A stretch of 64,000 bases of DNA, taken from Seminavis robusta (lineage: Eukaryota > Bacillariophyta > Bacillariophyceae > Naviculales > Naviculaceae). Location of the stretch: NCBI GenBank assembly GCA_903772945.1, contig CAICTM010000335.1, forward strand, positions 1 through 64,000. The letters are read 5' to 3'. Numbering within the stretch: position 1 is the first letter of the stretch; each line of letters begins with the position of its first letter. The position numbers and the translations under genes are program-made. The notes beneath the pieces were generated by a model. That model was not told the origin of the DNA. It ran no database searches and worked only from the letters and a program-made list of their open reading frames with translations. Positions 54,510 through 64,000 of this stretch are shown piece after piece.

Positions 54510-57433
54510 ATCATAGAAATTAATTTTATAGTTATGTAATCGCAGCATATTGATGCCCATGCGGCAGGTCGATTTCTGGCTGTCCCTCGTATGGTCTCCA
54601 AGGTAGGGCATGCAATGTACCATATCCAGCTGGCATAGGTGGTATTGGCACACCAGGAAGTGTATCCCTTTTGCTGCTCTTTTGCTGCTTGAATTTCCTC
54701 TAAATGTTGTTGTCTCTGGGATTCTGACTCCTGCATTGCCTCATCAAATATTTGTCGAGTGAAGGGATTCTGGTCCACAATTGCTCCAAATACCTCCCCA
54801 AATTGATCCTCTGTGTTTTCCGGTAAAGTTCTCCTAGCAGCTGTTCTCCTCCTAGTGGTTTGGTCAGGTTCATTTGTGTCTGGAGCTCCAGCTCCTGCTC
54901 CAGTACATTGCTTAGCAGGAGAGGATTGTTTGCCTTTGGGCCTACCCTTTGGTTTGATTCCCAATTCCGCCAACTTGGCTTTGAATGCTTTGTCGATGGC
55001 CTTAACCCTTGGCTTCTTGGCTCGTTTTCCCTTCTCTATCGAGTCGTATATTGCAGAGCACTTTTCCAATGCTTCCTCTTCTGTAAGTCCAGATTCAAGA
55101 TAGTGCTCCATCAATCGATACATGCCACTTCGCTGTGTCCACCACTGTGTCCTCTGGCGCCCACCCAAATCCTGCCTCCAACGACCACCGGTTTCCTTTT
55201 CTAATTGTCGATAGTGCTTGCAGTAGTGTTTCCAGTACTGTTCGAAAGTATTGCAGTCATTGTCACATAGAACAACCATCTCAGCTTGACGCTTCCTGGT
55301 CTCACCATTGCTTGTCCGATTTCTGAGCTCTTGAGATATGGACTCATGCTGTTTCACTGGTGGTCATCGTTTCCTTGCAGTTACTCCATCAGCTAAGGTG
55401 CTGCTGTTTCTTTTGCCGGCAGATGTGGGGGAAGGAGTAATGGCAAAACTTCCCTGCTCTGTAGTAGGTCTCCTGCTGGCTGCTGCGAAGGAACTGGAAT
55501 GATTCTGCATTTGTCGCATTTCTGAGAAAGCTGCCTGTTGCTCCTGTTGCATTTGCATAAAGGGACGGCTGACATACTGGACTAGCAACTGTTCCATGTT
55601 GGATACATTATCTGGATTCTCAACACTGAACATGGAGTTGATTGTGTCCTTGGCTTTGAGTCGACTGAGAATTGACTGCTCTAGCAGTGAGAATGCTGGT
55701 AGATTGAATGCTGAGTGGTTTAACAGAACAGCAAATCTGTCATTCCGGTATCTTTGAAAGACACTCAGGTTGGAGTTGGGCAGTAGTTTAAAGGTTTTTG
55801 GGTGCAGCTCCGGTGTAGCTAGCATCACGATACAACTTTCCACATCCCATCGAATAGAAGCCACCATTCCTTTTTTGGTGTACAACCGCTTCGATGTCCT
55901 TGCAGCTGCTGAAGTAGCCGAGTCAAAATCCCTGCAGATTGTTTTGTACCACTCTTCGATCTCTGGAATAAGAGCACATCGGATCTCATTGACCCACACC
56001 TTTTCTTGCACTGTAAGCTGGAATGGAGTAGTACTGTACTGTTGGGGGTAGTGGTGGTCACCGCCGGCCCTTTGGACGATACCAGCAGTGGGTGGGTTGT
56101 TAGCATAGCTTCTTTGATGGACGGTTTGACCCTTCCCTTTGTGCCCAGTCATTCGACACTGGACAGGTTCTGGAATGCCAAGCATATCCATTTGCTGGAT
56201 CGATTGGAAACGTGGCTGATGTGTGATCTTTGCACATATCACGTCAGCTTCCAAGTAGAAGCTTCCAAAGTTGGCAGCGACTTGTCGAGATGAGACAGTC
56301 TTGTCTGCGTCCTCTGATGATGGATACGTTAATACATCAAAGATAGCTTTGTAGTTATTGCTGGACAAATCAGGCAGTCTCCTTTTCTCCACTATCAGCT
56401 GCCAGAGAAAAAGGAGACCATGCCAGCTGCTGGAATCTCTCAATGGATCTTTGTGCGGGATGGCTACAGTATACTCTAGCCACCCGACCTTGTTGTGCTT
56501 TGCCTTGTTAGTCACAATCTGAGATGCTCCAATACCGGATGGACCAATAGCATCCATGAACTTGAAGGCTCGTTGAATCATTCTTTGTCCAACAAACTCT
56601 TCACTTCTTCGGGTAGTGGCACTCATTGTGTGATAGTGGCACATAAAATAGATCGCATTGCTGGGTTTCAGCTTAGATACTGGACCACCGGCCTTAGGAT
56701 TGAATGCTGACAGTGCCATCTCCCGTATCTGATCCAAGGACACCCATTGCTGTAGCTGAGCCTGTATATCCTCACAATTGTTAAGAACCCTGGATGCAGC
56801 TTGACTCTGTACGGCTTTGCAAGAGTTCTGGATTGACAGTGACTCGCCAACTTTGATCTGCTCCAGAATACCAGCAAACCCAGCTTCGACTAGGCGGCAG
56901 TAATGCTCGCATTTGATATTAGTATTGAGAAAGGTCTTTGCTTTAGCCATGACTGATTTGCAGCCACCACACTCTTCCATAAGCCACTGGAAGAATTGCA
57001 CCGGTAGTTCCTTGTCATACAGGTTGGAGTTTTGAATATCTGAAAGTTTCCGCTGGTCGTACAGCCGCAAGCCAAATTTGACTTTCCATGGTTCCCTATT
57101 CGAGACTATCGATTCACAGAAGAATTGCCATCGAGGCCAGATTGGACCAAAGTAATCCTCGGTGGACTCAGTACATATATCTGCCTATCTCATGCTAGCG
57201 TACAAATCAACCATCTTTGGCTTTTTGAAGCCCGGCTTCTTCTGATACTTTGGTTTTGAATTTGCTTGGCTCCTGCCATCAGTCAGCTCTGGCTGTGGGA
57301 TTTCATCAGCATCGTCTCCCTCATTGATTGGGTCGCCATTATCATCAACCAGAATTTGGGGGATACTATCCGTTAGCTCGCTAGCAGCAGCGTTTTCTTC
57401 CCTAGCTCTGGCAAGATCAGGAAGACCACTCAT
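54500..57433 (-). pseudogene. Crypton-like tyrosine recombinase with two in-frame stops
   Basis: One minus-strand frame of 978 codons from ATG 57433, interrupted only by TAG (57187-57185) and TGA (55366-55364). Segment 1 (82 aa) is acidic, then lysine-rich. The middle segment carries a Crypton/Ndc10-type recombinase. It has a box I-like arginine in T-T-R-R-S-E-E near 56610, then A-I-P-H-K-D-P-L with W-H-G-L-L-F-L-W near 56440-56470. It also has R-M-T-G-H-K-G-K-G-Q-T-V-H-Q-R-S-Y near 56110-56160, holding the H-x-x-R box. After the TGA, segment 3 has F-E-Q-Y-W-K-H-Y and W-R-Q-D-L-G-G (about 55190-55260), resembling the GCR1_C-type DNA-binding domain fused to recombinases in Cryptons. The family role is cut-and-paste of circular DNA by a tyrosine recombinase. 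I could not identify a catalytic tyrosine with certainty or the element ends. Confidence 0.68.
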
Positions 57434-58043
57434 CTTCTACTAATACTATGGATGACAGCAAGAAAGCTTGGTTAATTGTATCAATAGAGACACTACCGGT
57501 ATGATGGCAGCAGCACTACCATGCCACCATGGCAGCAACAACAGGCCTGGTGGTTCACTTTTGAATGCTCCGGTGCACTTATTTGTTACTGTCCTTATTT
57601 GTTACTGTCAGGGGGGGGCCCATGCTCTCAGAGCCAGGCATGGCGGCATTAGAGCCAACCGGTAACTAGGGACTGATTTGAGCTGCTCAGGCCAGTCCCT
57701 ATTAGTACTGGCGGTTAGAGGAGGCATGTTTGGGAATGTTTGCCGGAAACCCAGGGGGGAGCCCCACAGGGCTGCAGTACCAGAGGGAGGGTTAGGGTTC
57801 CGGTAAAAGTCACCCAGGAACAGAGAAGGTGGTGTTCTGGATTCGATTCAGGCCGGGGTCTCCCACAAAACCTTGCTGGCTTATACAAGATCTTGCGCGC
57901 TTGTTTCGCGCGGCCGCTGCACCGTCACTCTCGCCACACTGACCTTCGCGCCCTTCCGCACACTTCTTGTGTGTTGGCGAGACAAAGACTTGTTGAAGGC
58001 TCTCTTTGTTCCGAGTGCTTGCCTTGTCATACCAGCATTGAAA
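57434..58043. other. Intergenic region upstream of the SR-protein gene
   Basis: No gene supported. It holds a GTTAGGGTT stretch near 57791 and a frame that runs in from 57873 to the SR-protein ATG, probably 5' untranslated sequence. Confidence 0.5.
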
Positions 58044-59589
58044 ATGAACGAAGACGACCAGTCGGGAGAGGTGAAGGACACCGCTCCTGCCCCAGAAGAG
58101 TCTGGAGATGGCGTTCCTGCGGCCGCTGCAGCAGGCGGCAGCAGCAGCGAAGGTCCAGTGTCGCTACGTGGAGTTTTCCTCGGGAATCTTTCCATGGGCT
58201 TTCGAACCGAAGAAGTGACGGAGATCTTCACCAAGCCAATCATCCCTCGTGACCTACCAGAGGACACCTACAAGCCCGTCGCTATCGATCGTGTGGATTT
58301 GAAACGAGGCTACTGCTTTGTGTTTTTGAAGGACGTCGCCAACATGGCCGAGAAGGAACAAGTGGAGCGCTTCGTCTCGGACATCAACGGAATGTAAGAG
58401 CCTACAACCTCGTCAACATCGCTACGTGAACATCGCTACGTGAAACACATCGATCACCATCTTCGAATCCATTCCATTCCATTCCTTCGTCAATCCTCTT
58501 GTCTTCATCGATCGCATCGCCAAAGAATCTTCTTCGCACTCTTCATTCACCGTTCTTCGCTTCTTCATCACCATGCATTGCCAACGTCGTACTGTGTACA
58601 CTATCTGACTCCCCTCCTTCCTTCCCCTCTTCTCCTACACAAATTCATTTTCGCCAACTCACCATTGAATTTTCGCTGTCCGACCTGATTTGGATCATGG
58701 GATTTTGATTTTCCTCCTCCATCTATTATTGTTCTTCCCTACTAGGGCGGTTCCCAATGTATCTTCGGCATTGCGGGCAGAATTTGCTAGAGGAGATGGT
58801 CGAGTCAAGCGCAAGGAAGACGAACGACGCCGCAATATTCAACCTTCGGAAACCTTGTTTGTGGTGAATTTTCATGAAGAAACTACCAAAAAGGAGGACT
58901 TGGAAATGCTCTTTGGACCTTTTGGTGAGCTGGTCCGTATTGACATGAAAGGAAATTATGCCTTTGTCCAGTTCCGGACTGTGGATGAATCTATGCGAGC
59001 CAAGGAAGCTACCAATGGCGGAAAATTAGATCGCAGTGTTTTAACGGTGGAATACGTGGCAAATCGCCGTGGAGATCAACGCTTTGGCGGTCCTGGTGGA
59101 GGTGGTGGTGCTGGTGGCGGCCGAGGAGGAGGCGGTGGTGGATGGCGTGGTGGCGATCGAGACCGAGATCGACGCTACGATGACCGTTCCAGCCGTGGAC
59201 CTTCTCGTGGAGCTCCACCTTCCAGGTACTCCGGAAGCCGGTATGACAGGGACCGGTCGTACGACCGGGACAGAGGACGAGGTGATCGCCATGACGATCG
59301 CAGAGGAGGATCCTATCGTGATAGGAGCCCACCTGCTCGACGCCGGTCTCGCAGCCGCAGTCGTTCGAACTCGCCTCCTAGATACGATGATCGTGACAAG
59401 TATGATTCTCGTTCGAGATACGAAGGTGGTGGTGGTGGCGGCGGCTGGAGAGACCGTCGCCGTAGCAGATCCAGAGAGCGCCGACCTCCCAGTCCTGGAG
59501 GATATCGCGACAGAGACCCTGCCGATCGTGGCGACCGTGACTTTTACCGCAGTGATCGGGGTGGCTCCGACCGTGGTTATCGCGGTTGA
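58044..59589 (+). CDS. SR-type splicing factor with two RRMs
   Basis: Exons 58044-58393 and 58746-59589; the 352-nt intron (donor GTAAGA, acceptor CTACTAG) is phase 2. Product 397 aa. RRM1 (about 43-117) has RNP2 V-F-L-G-N-L and RNP1 K-R-G-Y-C-F-V-F-L. RRM2 (about 149-220) has T-L-F-V-V-N-F and G-N-Y-A-F-V-Q-F. After them come a glycine-rich RGG-like linker and an R/S/D/Y-rich tail with R-S-R-S-R-S-R-S repeats. This is the layout of SR proteins that bind exonic enhancers and help define splice sites in the nucleus. The intron falls between the two RRMs and joins I-N-G-M to A-V-P-N. This intron is much longer than others in the window; long introns in SR genes often serve self-regulation, but nothing here shows that directly. 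Confidence 0.88.
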
Positions 59590-60172
59590 GCACATGGTTG
59601 AGCTGCTCCTTGTCTTGCTTTGTTCGAGGCTCCAACCTCTGGACGTCAAGTTGCCGCCAAACAATATGTGCCATCACGCGTCCAAACCGTCTATCGCATC
59701 CAAACCGTCTATTGCATGTAGCATGGTTTTTGTTTCCTCTCTATCATTCCACCTCATAAACTAAAGGCTCTTACCGAGCCTGTATAATGAAAAAAGTTTT
59801 CTCGCGTCAATAACAGGACATCCCGGTACAAGAGCACGAAGTCGTGTCTCTATCATGTCGTCTGGTCGGGCCAACCTATCATCGTCAAGAGGTCAGTCCC
59901 TCTATCGACCCCCGCTCAAAACATCACGGGTCGGAGTAACCAAATCCCAATATCCAGCACTAAAAACTATTAAGTGTGGGCTACAGTATGGCCTACCGGT
60001 ATAGCTACGGTAGCATTCTCCCACTCAAGAGACGGCTCTACAGGTAGATCGTATGTGGTTGAAGCTTACCAAAGACCAGAACGGGCAAATACAGCCAGAA
60101 ACCAACTTTCGGCTGCGAGAGTCAAGAAGAACGGATCTACGGTGACTCTGCCTGAATGCCGACCCATATCAT
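59590..60172. other. Intergenic region
   Basis: 3' flanks of two converging genes. A short direct duplication CCAAACCGTCTAT..GCAT lies at about 59684-59717. No gene. Confidence 0.5.
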
Positions 60173-61159
60173 TCAACCAGCCAACATTGTTTCCAGTATC
60201 AACTCCAGAGCCCGTTCACAACTTCCTGCATGCTCGACCAGATCCTTCAACCCCTGTGGACTTGGATGACTGGATACATCGCTATCATTGTCAGCATCAC
60301 TGCCCTCCTTGTCGTATTCCCTGGACAATTTCTTCATGCTAACGGTATCCTTCTCTGATTCCCAATCCCACTGCCACGTAAAAGTTGGTGCGTGGCTATC
60401 CCCAGGATGCAAGTCAACACTGATAGAATCATCAGACCGTGACCAAAGATTATTGTTGCTGATTCTGTACAGAGCCTCCCATTTAGCGAGTGCTCTAGTC
60501 TGTTGGATTTCAAATCGCAAGAAATCACCCAGTCGGCGAATCCAATCCGCCATATTGTTGTTTTGGCAGTGTCGAGCGGTGACTGCCGATACTTGCTCCT
60601 CCGCTTGAGTCCAACGTTTCCCTGCTTTGGTCAAAGTTCCTTCCAAGCGGATTATTCGGCTGTTGCTTGTGGTTTTTGAAGTGGAAGCAGTCGTGCTGTT
60701 GTTGCGATTTGGGATCTGTTCCGTGGTCAAGTGGATTGTGGCGGACACATTCGTAGCCATGCAAAAGTGTCCTTGTATCCTATATGACGAAAGAGTCTTG
60801 CTATCGTTTTGGCCAATCGAGACGTCATTGTGTGGAGCACGGCTCTCCACAGAATCCACGACAAATCCTTGTATGGCTTGCGTCAGCTCCCAACATTCTG
60901 TCTTGATCTTGTCCTCCATGGCTGCTTCCAGATTCCACGCCACAGCAGGAGCGTCTTGAGGTAACAACAGGTCTTCCAATGGGACCCTGTCCTTATCGTC
61001 GTCCTGGGCTCTCTGCTGTTTCTCTTGTTTTCGTCGTTCTTCTCGCTTCAGCATTCTTAACTCTGATTCGTAGCATCGTATCAGGGCCTCTTCTTGCCGT
61101 ATAGCTTCCTCCAAAGCGGCACAGGCCGCCGTATCTTCTTCATCATCATCTTCACCCAT
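60173..61159 (-). CDS. CENP-P-like kinetochore protein (candidate)
   Basis: 328 aa from the ATG before G-E-D-D-D-E-E-D. Layout: an acidic start, a coiled-coil-like E/K/R helix (about 12-60), then a beta-rich segment (S-Y-R-I-Q-G-H-F-C-M-A-T-N-V-S-A-T-I-H-L near 125-145). A helix M-A-D-W-I-R-R-L-G-D-F-L-R-F-E-I-Q-Q-T-R follows near 205, then a W-Q-W-D-W strand and a final helix (L-K-D-L-V-E-H-A-G-S-C-E-R-A-L-E-L-I-L-E-T). The order and several motifs resemble CENP-P, the RWD-type subunit of the inner kinetochore CCAN (the Ctf19 counterpart in yeast). The resemblance is from memory and weak in sequence, so another RWD or coiled-coil protein is possible. It is divergent with the membrane-protein gene, about 190 bp away. 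Confidence 0.42.
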   Translation of the reverse strand: MGEDDDEEDTAACAALEEAIRQEEALIRCYESELRMLKREERRKQEKQQRAQDDDKDRVPLEDLLLPQDAPAVAWNLEAAMEDKIKTECWELTQAIQGFVVDSVESRAPHNDVSIGQNDSKTLSSYRIQGHFCMATNVSATIHLTTEQIPNRNNSTTASTSKTTSNSRIIRLEGTLTKAGKRWTQAEEQVSAVTARHCQNNNMADWIRRLGDFLRFEIQQTRALAKWEALYRISNNNLWSRSDDSISVDLHPGDSHAPTFTWQWDWESEKDTVSMKKLSREYDKEGSDADNDSDVSSHPSPQGLKDLVEHAGSCERALELILETMLAG

Positions 61160-61345
61160 TCCATGCAATTCCACGGAAGGCTTCGCGAGGTGAGAAATGG
61201 AACAATTGAGAAATGGAAAGATTCTTCTGTCAAAATGACGGTTCCGAATGATTCAGACAAAAAACCGCTTCTCGGAGAAAAGATTTTTTAGGTGGCTTCG
61301 CACACCTGTCGAAGAGGCATATCTGCCAAAGCGTCAAAGAGCACC

Positions 61346-62299
61346 ATGGCCAACAATAACAGCGACAGTAGAAAGAGTATCGATGATGAAAAGGAACGCA
61401 AACGCCAAGAAGCCAGTATGCTGGAAACTTTCTTGCGAGTCTCCAAGGCAAGAGTAGAAGAGATCAGGATCCAGCAAGCCCGTGATTTGAACCTCAGCGA
61501 TGGAGAGCTGCTCGTCTTGAACAATATTCATGGAGCTGGAATGATGGAAGGTTTGATTGCCGGTGTTACCACCTTTGTTATTGCACGACGACTTCCTCGG
61601 TATCTGCAGCAACGAGCGGCAGCTCGACGGCGACAACAGAGTGGCTACACACTGGATGCGTTGCCCGGTGGATCGCCGTTCCACAAGGATGTCAACAACA
61701 AACGCCCATTCATATGGCGAGCCTTTCAATTCACATTGGATGTGACACTGAGCGTTCTCGTGGCGGCCAATACGTCCGCATACATGGCGGATACGCAAAA
61801 GCTGGCCAAACAGGTCACAGATATTCCTCTCATGGAAGGCCGATCCGCCATTTCGGACCACTTTTGTGAAGTACTTGTCCAAGAATACAAGCGACAATGG
61901 AATGCATCACAGCAAGAACAGCTAAATGACACGAATAGCGGTGATTTCTCCACCACAGGGCAATCCAAAGGATACGAAAAGGACGTACCCTTGGATCCCA
62001 ATTTTGATCGCAAATCAATTCTCAAGGACCCCAAGCTGCCGTTTTTGAAGGGCTACATTGAATTTATTCAAAATTGCCAAAAACGCCAAGCCATAGAACG
62101 AAGGATACGACAAGAAAGGGGCATGGCACCCAGTGAACCCGTCGAAATTCCTGCACCAGGCGTACCCAGCGATACGAGTGAGGATTCCTCATTGTTTGTG
62201 GACGGTGGTGGCGCAGACTTTAGTGACGATGATGGTTGGACCGAGGAGGACGTGTCATCGTTTGCGACAGATCAAGACGAGGATGATAGGAGAAAGTAG
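61346..62299 (+). CDS. Hypothetical membrane protein
   Basis: 317 aa from the ATG in a good context (ACCATGG). A charged N-terminal helix (about 1-50) is followed by a glycine-rich hydrophobic segment (I-H-G-A-G-M-M-E-G-L-I-A-G-V-T-T-F-V-I-A near 61-80). After an R-rich loop there is a second membrane-like segment (F-T-L-D-V-T-L-S-V-L-V-A-A-N-T-S near 130-146). The C-terminal half is soluble, with D/E/S-rich low complexity at the end. I recognise no family. Two membrane helices separated by a basic loop might suit an organelle membrane protein, which is speculative. Confidence 0.68.
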   Translation: MANNNSDSRKSIDDEKERKRQEASMLETFLRVSKARVEEIRIQQARDLNLSDGELLVLNNIHGAGMMEGLIAGVTTFVIARRLPRYLQQRAAARRRQQSGYTLDALPGGSPFHKDVNNKRPFIWRAFQFTLDVTLSVLVAANTSAYMADTQKLAKQVTDIPLMEGRSAISDHFCEVLVQEYKRQWNASQQEQLNDTNSGDFSTTGQSKGYEKDVPLDPNFDRKSILKDPKLPFLKGYIEFIQNCQKRQAIERRIRQERGMAPSEPVEIPAPGVPSDTSEDSSLFVDGGGADFSDDDGWTEEDVSSFATDQDEDDRRK

Positions 62300-63365
62300 G
62301 CTTGTCGCAGCGAGGAAGAGGAACGCAAGTTGCCTCTCGTGCTGTTCTTTCTGAGATGAAACACGGAACGATCGTTGAGGTTTACCGGTTTCTAGCGAGC
62401 TAGCTAGTGGTATGTGTGGTATCCTATCATACGAGATGAATCTAGAGTTGCTAGCTAGGAACGTAAACCTAGTCACAACAGTTCGAGACGTCAATAGTTT
62501 TGCTTCACCTTTTGTAGTATTTAGAAGCGATGGAGCCATGCCATTCCCCTCGCGAGAGGTAACCGCACCGTCACGGTAACTCCGACTCTTTGCTGAATGA
62601 TTGAATCATTTTCTTTCTGCATTACCGGCCGTACTCGTACCTCGTACAGCTAGAGGTTTCGATATGAAGCTGGCGACGCTAGCTAACACAAGCCCAAATT
62701 CGAAGACCTAAGACTGTCAATAACTAGCTCCACTACATACTTATGTTACATGTATAGACAAAATCAGCCACATGGGCAGGGCAATCCTCATTGGAGTCGC
62801 GCTGCTCCCAAATATATGCACTCTGATCTACTTCATGCTCCACCGTTTCGCAGGAGACGTCCAAACATGTTATGGTGTATTCAGCGAATACAAAGAATTG
62901 AATGAGCACGCGAAGTACAATAGATAGAACGCCGCCGGTGGCAACGCATGACGACGAATCTTCATTCATAGATGGCTAATGAGGCAATGGAGTACATGTA
63001 CAGATTTCTAGGGCAAGGCGAGCTTCACGACAGTTAATTCCCAAAGCGCAAGTGGACCGTATCGTCGGACATTCGAGTACGACTATTTTAAAATAGATGG
63101 TTAGGTTCTTCGAACTACCGGAAGCTAGCTACAATGTGAACGTATTGAACAAAATTTCAAGCTGTATCCAGTGCTTCTAAATTACACCTATGAGTCTAGC
63201 TTCCTTGAGTTGCCCAAGAATCTGACGGTCTTGGTTGCTGTGCACAAAAAGACCTGGAGTGGTTGCTTTCGAAAAGCCGTCGAGTTAGGTAGAGTTCATA
63301 GATTACGCATGAGTGCTGACAAAGAATAGCAACACCAAATGAATTGATTGATGCCAAGGATTGAA
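62300..63365. other. Intergenic DNA
   Basis: No gene supported. TAGCTAGC-type palindromes occur near 62395-62460 and 62687. A 78-codon minus frame at 62733-62969 has no support. Confidence 0.5.
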
Positions 63366-63948
63366 CTAGTTGTTTCCTTCGCACACGAAAGAGTTCTGCG
63401 ATAGGATCAGTGCGACAATAAGTCCTGTGATAGACGGAAATAAGAAAGTTAGAGAAGTGAAAAGGCAAAACGGAATCAAAAACAAAGGACGTACCGTAAA
63501 GACCAAGAGCCTCCGCGAAAATGAGGATAAGGATCATACCAACAAAGAGCTTCTCTTGTTGTCCAACTGCTCGTACACCAGCATCTCCTACAATTCCAAT
63601 TGCCATACCAGCAGCGAGTCCTGACAGTCCACAGCAAAGCCCAGCAGCCAAGTGTGCAAATCCAGTGTAGAGACTGTATTGACTCAATCCATTTTGAGGA
63701 GCCACAATAGAACCTTGAATGATGACAGCCACAATCAGACCGTAGATTCCCAACACACCAGCCATGACTACTGGAATGATGTTACGCATAACAAGTCCAG
63801 GATTCATAACTCCCATAGAGGAAATACCAACACCAGACTTGGCTGTTCCGTAGGCGGCACCAATATTGGCAAACACCAAAGCACTGGTCACTCCCATAAA
63901 GCCAAAGAAAGGCGCAGAGGCGGGGCAGGTTTCCATTTCAACACTCAT
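63366..63948 (-). CDS. V-type H+-ATPase proteolipid subunit c
   Basis: Exons on the minus strand: 63948-63495 and 63424-63366; the 70-nt phase-1 intron has donor GTACGT and acceptor ATCACAG. Product 170 aa, the normal family length. It forms the rotating c-ring of the vacuolar proton pump. Four hydrophobic helices are visible, starting A-P-F-F-G-F-M-G-V. The fourth has the proton-carrying glutamate in L-I-F-A-E146-A-L-G-L-Y-G. The second exon supplies the conserved ending [11 protein letters not shown]. Without the splice the frame drifts into unrelated sequence, which confirms the intron. Confidence 0.96.
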
Positions 63949-64000
63949 GATTGCTTATTGTTTTGTTGGTTGTTGAGGAGGAAAAGCTGTGACTGCAAGA

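Noticed and set aside
59041-59764. Long ORFs on both strands over the SR-protein tail
   Set aside because: They arise from the GC-rich, repetitive R/S/G codons of the real gene and look like low-complexity shadows.
63196-63494. C-terminal extension of V-ATPase subunit c
   Set aside because: This is intron read-through; splicing at 63495/63424 gives the canonical ending and normal length.

Overview
This window is nuclear DNA from a stramenopile alga, most likely a transposon-rich pennate diatom. The evidence is protein content and gene structure: a plastid presequence with an N-A-F cleavage motif on a Tic20-like protein, a DUF6824 (GRGGHT/PPGRFL) regulator, a CoDi-style Ty1/copia element, short GT-AG introns, and many GGTACCGGTAC-type motifs between genes. 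I cannot name the species from sequence alone. Most functional calls rest on recalled family motifs, and no database search was possible.

Layout. 1-2515 is the decayed 3' part of a DIRS-type (tyrosine-recombinase) retrotransposon, followed by a duplicated ~245 bp non-coding unit. 3667-5145 (minus) is a five-exon gene with near-identical introns and three 30-nt mini-exons. 5.2-8.6 kb is an AT-rich, gene-free tract of short degenerate repeats. A Tc1/mariner-like MITE (8631-8856), a decayed copia fragment (about 9.25-10.15 kb) and a complete young Ty1/copia element with identical 217-bp LTRs (11257-16860) follow. 17154-18486 (minus) is a hypothetical gene whose introns belong to the same family as those at 4-4.6 kb.

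Conserved genes: AP-3 beta adaptin (19086-23362, three exons), mitochondrial ribosomal protein bL34 (23619-23978, minus), DUF6824 regulator (25758-26685, minus), an EF-hand/Tic20-like plastid protein (38505-39692), a large acidic SANT-like nuclear protein (44634-49127), a two-RRM SR splicing factor (58044-59589), a CENP-P-like protein (60173-61159, minus), a membrane protein (61346-62299) and the V-ATPase proteolipid subunit c (63366-63948, minus). Lineage-specific proteins of unknown function lie at 32108, 36217, 43242 and 49529. A MULE-like transposase ORF is at 28661-31759.

The region 50-57.5 kb is the most unusual. A gene at 49529-50846 has a 391-nt intron whose ends are a perfect inverted repeat and whose body is an array of GGAGACGA motifs. 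Next to it is a Crypton-like tyrosine recombinase reading frame on the minus strand (57433 to 54500), broken only by two in-frame stops. It converges tail-to-tail with a plus-strand partner frame (52471 to 54509), which is broken by a 32-bp tandem duplication and one in-frame stop. Further repeat structures lie at 34.2-35.2 kb (palindromic and foldback DNA) and 40.3-42.9 kb (splice-site-bearing repeats, an alternating A/B repeat, and a hairpin family). The conserved genes are independent housekeeping genes; nothing suggests an operon.
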